Made by a program: the position numbers and the translations under genes. A DNA stretch of 64,000 bases from Heligmosomoides polygyrus polygyrus. Lineage: Eukaryota > Nematoda > Chromadorea > Rhabditida > Heligmosomidae. The stretch covers positions 1,860,001 through 1,924,000 of the forward strand of contig OX377202.1 of NCBI GenBank assembly GCA_947396885.1, in the 5' to 3' direction. The notes beneath the pieces were generated by a model. It made no database searches. It was given only the letters and a program-made list of their open reading frames with translations, and was not told where the DNA came from. Of this stretch, positions 25,901 through 34,900 are shown in pieces; position 1 is the first letter of the stretch; each line of letters starts with the position of its first letter.

Positions 25901-28900
25901 GTGCACTCTGCTCGCGGCACGCAACCAACGATTAAATCTGAAACAACGCCAATAAAGAGGCCGGTGTGCAAGGGCACGAATCAGAGGATTTCTAACGTCT
26001 CTTTACTTCCTATACCATGCAGTCCAGTTCTTTCACGAATTGTGATATTGATTTTTTAGAGAAAAAAAGACATTTGGGCTCAAAATTGATATAACTGCGA
26101 AGTGTATGAAACTAAAAACTGTGACTAATGGCTACGGAACGACACCATTTCTTAGTTTCCAAATTTCTCAGACGTACTAATGGCAAAAGTATCTGCTAAC
26201 CAGTCTCACTTGATGTATTAGGTTGTAACGAATTAAATGGCACTGGCTCGCGCCATTTTTTGGAGCGTCTTTACGCGTTTGATCAAGAACAAACCGTAAC
26301 ATGTGCCATATCATTTAGAAGCGCAAACTTTGCTCTACCGGTGAGTACCAAATTTTCTATGTAAAAGTGGGAAAACTTTAGAGTTTTATTGACTTTTTTG
26401 CAGATGGACAAAAGGGTAATCCGAGGCATTTACTTGTATGAATTCAAGCTGGGCACTACAGCTAAGGAGGCGGACGAGAAGATCAACGCCGCATTCGGTC
26501 AAGGATGTTCCACAATTCGGACGGCGTATCGTTGGTATCAGAAGTTCCGGAATGGAGATGAGAGCTTGGAAGAACATGAAGGCCGTGGGAGGCATAGTGA
26601 TGTTGATGAGGACAAGCTGAGAGATGTGGCAGAGGAGGATCCACACAAAGGTACCAGGGAGATAGCGAAGGTTCTTGGCGTCAGTCACAACACAGCTGCC
26701 CGGCATCTGAAGGAAACTGGAAAGACCAAAAAGCTGGAAAGATGGGTGCCTCACGAGCTGTCTGAGGAGCAAAGAATCCGACGATATGAGATCTCGTCCG
26801 CACTGCTTCTACGGAACGAAACGGACCCATTCCTTGATCGCATCGTAACCTGTGACGAGAAATGGATAATGTACGACAACAGGTGACGATCGGCACAGTG
26901 GGTGGACAGCGATGAGAGCCCCAAGGTTCTTGCGAAGCCGGAATTGCACCGAAGGAAAGTAATGGTGACAGTATGGTGGTGTTCGCTGGGAATTATTCAC
27001 CACAGCTTCCTCCCTTCCGGTGAATCCATCACGGCAGAGAAGTACTGCATTGAAATTGAAGAAATGATGAAAAAGTTGAAGGATATCCGGCCGGCCTTGG
27101 TAAACCGAAGGCGAGTTCTCCTTCTGCACGACAATGCTCGCCCCCATGTAGCACGGATGACGTTGCAGAAATTGAATGAGCTGAGCATTGAAACTCTACC
27201 ACATCCTCCGTTTTCTCCCGACCTCTCCCCAACAGACTACCATTTCTTCAAGCATCTTGGCGACTTCTTGGTAGGGAAAATATTCAAATACGTCAATTCC
27301 AGAACTTCTGATTTTTATGCTACTGGGATAAAAAAGCTTGTGTCACGTTGGCGAAGATGTGTAGAATCAGAAGGCTTTCATTTCGATTAATAAACTTGCC
27401 TACAAGCCGAGATATTAACTGTTTAAATTTACAGTGGTTCAGTGCCATTTATTTCGTTACAACCTAATAGAAAATCGCCCATTCTAGACGCGACAGCCAG
27501 AAAACACTTATTTTTATTTTGTCCTATTCAATTATAAACGCCTCAGGTATGTATCACAAATGTGACACGCTAAAACAAGCATAAATGAGCCATGTCACTA
27601 AACTACTTACTGGGGAAGAGTTTCAAGCGTATGTCTGAACAGCGAAATGTGCCACAGTGAGAATCTCCACCCTTCTACTAGTAGAAAAATATGCTCCATT
27701 TTTGCAAAGTCCTTGAACCTACCGAGTTAGGGACCTGCTTGCTTACTCTGGGTAGCATAGTCGCACAAGGCAATACCTTCCAAACATCGAATATGGGGAA
27801 AAATTCAAAAATACTGCAGCCCAAGGAGACAAACACCTGACCCTGAGGCTATCCAGCAGTATTTTTGCACCTTTTCTGCGTATTCGATGGTTGGAAAGTA
27901 TTGCTTTGTGCGACTAGGTTATCCCATGGTAGGCAGCCAGGTCCTTTGACTCGGTAGCTTCAAGGGCTTTGCAAAAAAGGAACATGATTTCCTATTGTTA
28001 GTATATTTGTGTCACACGAGTTTCGTAGGAGGACAACTTCAGGCCTGAAGTTTTGACGTTCCGTCATCTCCAGAGGCCTAAACATGGTGTGAAGGTTAGA
28101 TTTGCACTCTACCCCACCATGCGCCTCAACGAACACTGTAGCATTTTCGACCTACTTCTACAAACACCCGAAGAGACCAAACGAGAGGACAAACTCACCA
28201 ATGTCCACCATTGAAGGCATATATTCGCCCTGTGGCCAGTAGGGGCGAATGAACCACACTGCGGATATCGCTCTCTGATCATTCTACAGTTCACAATGAG
28301 GCACAAACGGCAAGAAGTCACTTGTCACGGCTAGACACTCATTTCGGTTGTTCATTACTGGATTCCTCCTAAGAATCCAGAATGCTTCCAAAGCTTTTCG
28401 TGCTGAGATATCACTCTCAATGGCCAACAATGTACATTTCACCTCGTAGTCGTCCCCGTCATACGCATCAATTCTTGTTACAGCGCAGCTGCAGGACGAT
28501 GTTGTCTTGGTGAACGTTTCTGGGGACAGAATCACACGGCAGCTGATCCGAAATCGACTCTATGATAAGCAGTGCATGTCGGAGGGCTGCGTTATTTGAC
28601 CAAACGGTAGTTTTGGAGATTGCTCAAAGACAGGAGCAATTTATCAAATCGAGTGTTTGAGCTGTAACGCAAAATACACTGGGGAAACGGGAAGAGCTCT
28701 GGCGGTCATAAAAGAACATTTAGCCAGCAAAAGACGTGGATTGCAATGCAGCCCACTTGACAGACAGAATTGATGCGCATGGCGGGAACGACTACGAGGT
28801 GAAATGTACAATATTGGCCATTGAGAGTGATATCTCAGCACGAAAAGCCTTAGAAGCATTCTGGATTTTTACAAGAAATCCAGTGATGAACAATCGAAAT

Positions 28901-31900
28901 GAGTGTCTAGCCGTAACAAGTGGCTTCTTGCCGCTTGTGCCTCATTGTGAACTGTAGAATGATCAGAGAGCGATATTCGCAGTGTGGTTCATTCGCCTCT
29001 ACTGGTCACAGGGCGAAAATATGCCCTCAACGGTGGACATTAGTGAGTTCGTGCTCTCATTTGGTCTCTTCGGATGTTTGTAGAAGTAGGTCGAAAATGC
29101 TACAGTGTTGGTTGAGGCGCTTGGTGGGGTAGAGCGCAAATCTAACCTTCACACCATGTTTAGGCCTCTGAAGACGGAACGAAGAACCCCCGGAACGTCG
29201 AAACGTTAGGCCCTGCTGAATAAAGTTGCCCACATAAGAACCTCGTGCGGCACAAATATACTAACAGTAACAACTTACAATGCCGAGGTATCAACAAGTT
29301 ACTCGATAATTCCCTATTTCAAAGATGGAGATTCTCACAGTGGTGTCCGTTTTTGTTATTCAGACATACGGCTGAAGTGCTTTGTTGTTGGACAGCTCCA
29401 AAGAGGGCTTTAAGCACTACAGGAACTCAACAAGGAAGCTGAGAAATAGTTTGGGCACAAGCTAGTCCTCAGCACAAAACATAGACGCTAAAAATGTTAC
29501 GCTCTATCGAAAGTCAGTAAGCGGTAGCTCTACACCAAACGCTGTTGAATAGAGCCGCGAAGGACATCTCAAACAATGTTCGCCTTTTTAGAAGTAAATT
29601 TTCCCGCTAGATGAAGAACACAGATTCCAGATTGATACAGCGACTTCATTTCTTCTTGCCAATGTCAGTAATATAAATAAACATGGAATATACCGTCATG
29701 TGCAACAAAAACAAACCTCAAAGTCATCCTCGTCTATCGACATCACATTGTTCTCGCCGCCGAGATTATTATTCGTCTTTGGCTGATTGTCGTCCACTAC
29801 CCATTTGTTGTCGACCATAAATTTGTATTCGTGGTGGCCTAGAGGAGTACAAAAACGATTAAAAACAAAGAAGAAATTACTCCTAGGAAACACTACAAGA
29901 CCGAAGTAAGTGTGTTGGCACTAAATGGTCAGAGAAAGTTTGATAAAAGTGGAGAAATCTGACAAAGTTACTAATACATGACGCCACTCCAACTAGAAAC
30001 GAACGTATACCATTTTCAGTCAAGTTGGACGCTTTTCAAACCAAATTGGACACTTTTTAGGTCAAATTGGACACTCTTCTAAACAAACATGATGCTTCTG
30101 AAATCAAAACGAACGCCTTCTAAATCGAGACGATCTTCTTCCAGGTTAAACTACATACTTTCCAAGATGGTTACCAGATCGAGTGCTCTGGTTGGCGACC
30201 TTGACGTTTTTGAGATCAAGATGAACATCTGCCAAAATCAAAACGGGACTCTTCCTGATTAAACTAGAAACTCTTCGAGGCGACTGGAATAATGTCTTGA
30301 AAATGAAGAAACTGGTGAAACGAACCTTTTCCCTGCTCATGCCGCATTTATTAATTTGCCTGTCTTGTTTTCTTTTATCTAGTCTACTCTCTTCTCTCTT
30401 TTCTCTCTTGTTTTCATACCTTTTCTTTTCTTTCTTTTGTTTTCAATTGCTGAAGGAAAATTTAGTACGGTTTTCTTGCAAAATTTTAAATTCACATGCA
30501 CTCATAACTAAAACAGCGTTCGAAATTTTAAAAAAATATTTTCGAGGAAAACTAATCGCCTATAGCTTATTTTAAAGGGAAGAAAGGCGAATTTTTATGC
30601 TAAAAAAGAGATTGCGCCATGCACTCTCCCAAGATGTCGCGATTTTATTCAACTGACAGTGAGTTCTGATTGCATGGAGTTACACATTTGTAAACGATAA
30701 ACAAATCCAATTGTAGAAAACAGACATGTCTTCATTTTACTGTTTTAAGTAAGCAGCCTTTACGCCATACACCTTACGTCAAATAAACGAAAATTGCGAC
30801 GGGCTATACGAGTGGATAGCACTTCTTTTGAAACCCCAGAAAAATGCTGCCTTTCTGCATCTTTCAATAAGCTCTGTATAATTATTTTTCCTTCAAAATA
30901 AGACTTTTATAAACTTTTAGGCAGTGCTTTGCTCACTTTTTAGGTCAGATGAATTTAAAAAATTCCAGAGAAACTCATACTAACTTTTCTTTCAAGGGAA
31001 AAATATTCCGATCTATCCAAATTGGAGCGGGAAGGGGGGGGGGGGAGACGTATAGTGGTTTACGTCTCCATTCCCAAGTTTCAGTTTCTACGAGAACTTC
31101 AGTTGCTCTCAGGTGGTGCGAGGCATTTCGTCTAAATTCCGAAGATGTGGTTGCGTGGCGTAGGACAACGTACGCAATTAGCACTTTACAGTTGCCCCCT
31201 CCCGACTAGGAAAGACCCAAATACTCTAACCTTCCCGGAGAATCCCTATTTCAATCCGAAAGACGTTCATTTTGATTTCGAAAACGTTAGTTTTACTTCA
31301 AAAGCATCAAACTTACTTATAAGTGTCCAATTTGGCGAGAAGATTGTATAAAACAGGGAACATCGATTTGCTTTTTTTTCAGCTAAAAACAGCACTACAG
31401 ATCCCCCTACTACGATTCCGCCCAAAAGGGATAGGAACACTTTCCCTTTTAATGAAATGAAGAACTGCTTAATTCAAGTTATACAGCCAGTGTTATATCC
31501 ACCTTTTAGACTTCAGATCTGGACAGATTCAACGCGAGAAGTACAAACTCACCAGGTGTCAGTTCGAGAATGGTGCTGAAGTCATTGGCTGACTTGACAA
31601 GAGGGATCTTTTGCCGCCATCCATCCCACGACCCACAGATGTACACCGAACGCGGCTGGCTGTAATGACTTGAAGACTCGGTCTTGGAAGAAGAAACAGA
31701 AATACGAGGGCACCTAGAAGATCAACAGTAGCGAGAGGAAGGGCACATCGTAGAGGAATAACAAAGGTGCGGCCGCCATATAGCGTCTGCAATTTTTGTC
31801 CGGCACCACTGTAGTTTAACAACTCCAGAGATAGAAGAGAGATCAAAAAAAATTGCCCCAGACATCTCCCATGAGGATTATTTCGGAACCCGATCACGAA

Positions 31901-34900
31901 TAAGGTAGCTCGATTACGGTAGGTATGAGTAAGGCTGTCCTGGTCCTGATAATCGATTTCGCCCTAATTTGCCAAGACATTAATTATTTGAGGTGCTGAT
32001 CTCGAGTGGGATACCTGTTTTTAGTGTTACGGTGGAGAACGGTGGGTTACGGTAGGCATGCATGAGTAAGGCTGTCTCGAGGTCTGACCACCAATTTCGC
32101 CCAAATTTTGCCAGGGCGTTATATGGAGTGCTGATTTTGATACCTGTTTTTAGTATAATGGTGGAGTACGGTAGGTTACGGAATGAGCACGGGTAAGCAA
32201 GGCTACGGTAGACCTGAGTAAGGCTTCCTGCCCATCGATTTCGCCCAAATTCTGCCAGTGCGTTATTGCTTGTTAATATCGAACACAGTGCCCGTTTTTT
32301 TTTGATATTACGATGGAGTACGGTAGATAGGCTACGGTAGGTATAGGTAAGGTAGTCAGTGTTCTGACCACCGATTTCCCAGCGGGGTGCTAATGCTCTG
32401 GGAAAATGCTAATGCTACTTGCGGTGCTGATCTCGAGTAGGGTGCCTGTTTTCATTACTCAGCCTTACTCACCCATGCTCATCCCGTAACCTACCGTACT
32501 AATAATATTACTGAGGAGTACGGTGGGTTACGGTGGACATGAGTAAGACTATTGGGGGAGCTGACCACCGATTTCGCCCAAGTTTTGCCGGGACGTTTTG
32601 GAGTGTATTAGCAATTAGTAGATCGCCTTTTATAACAGCCTTGAAGTCTTCAAACAATCAGCTCGGAGGTACCTTAGGGCCCGTTCATACTACGACTCCG
32701 AGCTACGCAACGCCACGCATGTTGGCCATATTGATCGAGCAGCGCGATCGATCAATTTAGCCACTATACATGCCATCGCGTCGCTCGGCGTCAGAAGTAT
32801 AATCGAGGCCTCAGGGTTGCCATACTACCCATTTGCCCAAAATCACTCGGATACAAAAAAATCTGCTTGAAAACGGTTACAAAATGAGCGAACCTTGTGG
32901 CGGAGCAGTGCCACTTGAACACGACCGGATACTCGTTGGTCTCTTTGAACTGGACCGTTGGCGCCACGCCTCCTTCCATGTCGTCATCGCTTTTCGCTAT
33001 TTTTACCTAAACAATAGCACTTTATTATCTTCAATCGCAAAATAAGGTTCATCAAGGGTTAAAATTAGACTTTGATGTGGGTGCTTCAAGCGTCACGCTT
33101 CTACTGCGCAGTATTTGTAGGTGGGCACGTGCCAGCCAATCATAACCAAGCCGAACTCCGACCAAAGATGCACCAGCCAATCAGCGTTCCGACCGTACAT
33201 GCTCTGTCTCAATGGCACGTCCAGTCGGCGTGAACCGATTGGTTGGCACGCTTCCACCTCCCAATGCTGCCTAGTCCAAACAGAAGACTCTATTGGACGT
33301 GACATCTTCAGTTTGAACAACGGCGCAAAGCGGCTTGGAGGGGGTCACTCTGCATTCAGTTGTTATCCACCTCCGTAAGCCCAGCTTATGCTTGCGCCGC
33401 TGTGCGGCGCGGCACCATGGTCGGAATAGGTATCGACGGGGCGACGCGAAAAATCGATATCTATGGCGACCGTGATGCTGCGCCACGTGGCGACGCAAGT
33501 ATAAACTAGGGCTAAGGCGACACATGGATGCTCGTTCACCACAAGGGTAGTAGACCACACCAATGATGTGTGATTTTTTAAATTCAGTGCAACACGAAAT
33601 GTTTAATATGGGCTGCTGCACATGGTGACCCCTCCCCACCCGAATCGCTTGGCGCTCGGAAAACACCGACTTGTACATCAACTATCGGTAGAGATTACCA
33701 GCAATATTATGCAGAAGAAAACCTAGTCAGTGTCTTTGACACATTTCAAAATGGTAGATCAATTACGACTAATATTTGCTCATATATACGGCTTGATAGA
33801 GAGGTCTTAGTCATTTATTGACCCTTCAAGTGCACCCCTCCCAATTAGGAAGTCGCTTTTTTCAGAACTACAATCACATTAAGCACTATATCTTCAAACT
33901 AGAGGAGCAAGGAAAATTCCGGACAAACTTGTCAATCAGACTGAACCGCAAAAGGAACCATAGCAGCTACCTGTACGGGGCATCCATCCTCGGGATTGGA
34001 GATGCTTTGTGGGTTGCCACTGAAGGTACGATGTCGTCCCGGAGTCGTCACACCTAAATCAGTAATAGATGATGGCTCCTTACTTACTAACGGTAAGTCC
34101 TAAAGCATCCAAGGGAAAGTGAAGAGCATTCTCGTAGCTCACCAACGACTGAAATGAGGCTAAGAGACAGCTCCTCCATAGTAGATGGGATTTTTAACTC
34201 ATTATCAGCCGCCGTGCTGTGCGACCTTATGAAAGCTCTGAGCATCTCCTGCGCTGCCTAATCAATATTGGCAGACAAACGCCACGTCAATCGGCGAGTG
34301 AAGTCTAAACCCCATCTTATAAGTGTGCATATTCCCAATATGGCATATTAGGACAACGGTGATGGAAAAACATCAAAAAGAAGTAACATCTACAGCAAGG
34401 TCGTCCCAACGCGAGATTTATAACGACGCGATCACGTTGTCTCCGTCACATGTGGCAAAAAACCAAACAGAAGGCGAAGCATGGTTTTCTCTCGCGTTTT
34501 AGAACCTTGTTTCGACCAATGACGACGTTATGTGGCAGTGGTTCACTTTAATTGTCTACTAGGCCGGTTTGCCACCCTCAACTGCGTTTATATCCACTTA
34601 TTTTCATCACGTGTTCACGTTATTGTGGCGTTCTCCGATAACAATGGAAATGAAAGAGCCCCACGATACGATCACATGCTGTTCTTAGGTTGGCGGAAAG
34701 TTCTGGCGGTTTTGACTGGCCCCTTCATACGATCCTGACTTTCTCTATGCTCAACCGTTGAATGACTCCCATCGAGCGAAGAAATTTGGTGGTCGAAATG
34801 CGACAAATTCCAGAAAGGCTGTTTTTATGTGGTCCTGACTGGCGAAGGTTCTACGCGCAAGGAAGCTGTGAAAGCGCTTGAAAAAGTGATAGTCGGTTGG

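Larger units (their letters stand above)
26218..27467 (+). mobile_element. Mariner (DD34D) element A, near full length
   Basis: The element is bounded by terminal inverted repeats that begin TTAGGTTGTAACGAATTAAA at the left, mirrored as CGTTACAACCTAA at the right, and is flanked by the TA target duplication (26216-26217 and 27468-27469). It lies in AMPK beta intron 4, in the antisense direction to that gene. It is closely related to element B at 60156. Confidence 0.93.
27990..29275 (+). mobile_element. Penelope-like element family 2, head-to-head arms
   Basis: The left arm (27990-28540) and right arm (28750-29275) are inverted copies. Both include the endonuclease C-terminus and the 3' region; their outer ends are TTAGTATATTTGTG and CACAAATATACTAA. 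The unique middle (28540-28750) extends the right copy upstream through the GIY-YIG core. It lies in AMPK beta intron 4. Flanking similarity (the GGAGATTCTCACAGTGG-like block at 27.65 and 29.33 kb, inverted) suggests that the arms once extended further and were interrupted at the left by the foldback at 27692-27990. Confidence 0.72.

Noticed and set aside
33120..33240. CCAAT boxes as a promoter of the AMPK beta gene
   Set aside because: They lie in an intron and belong to a foldback family that has the same boxes at 51.3 kb, away from any gene start.
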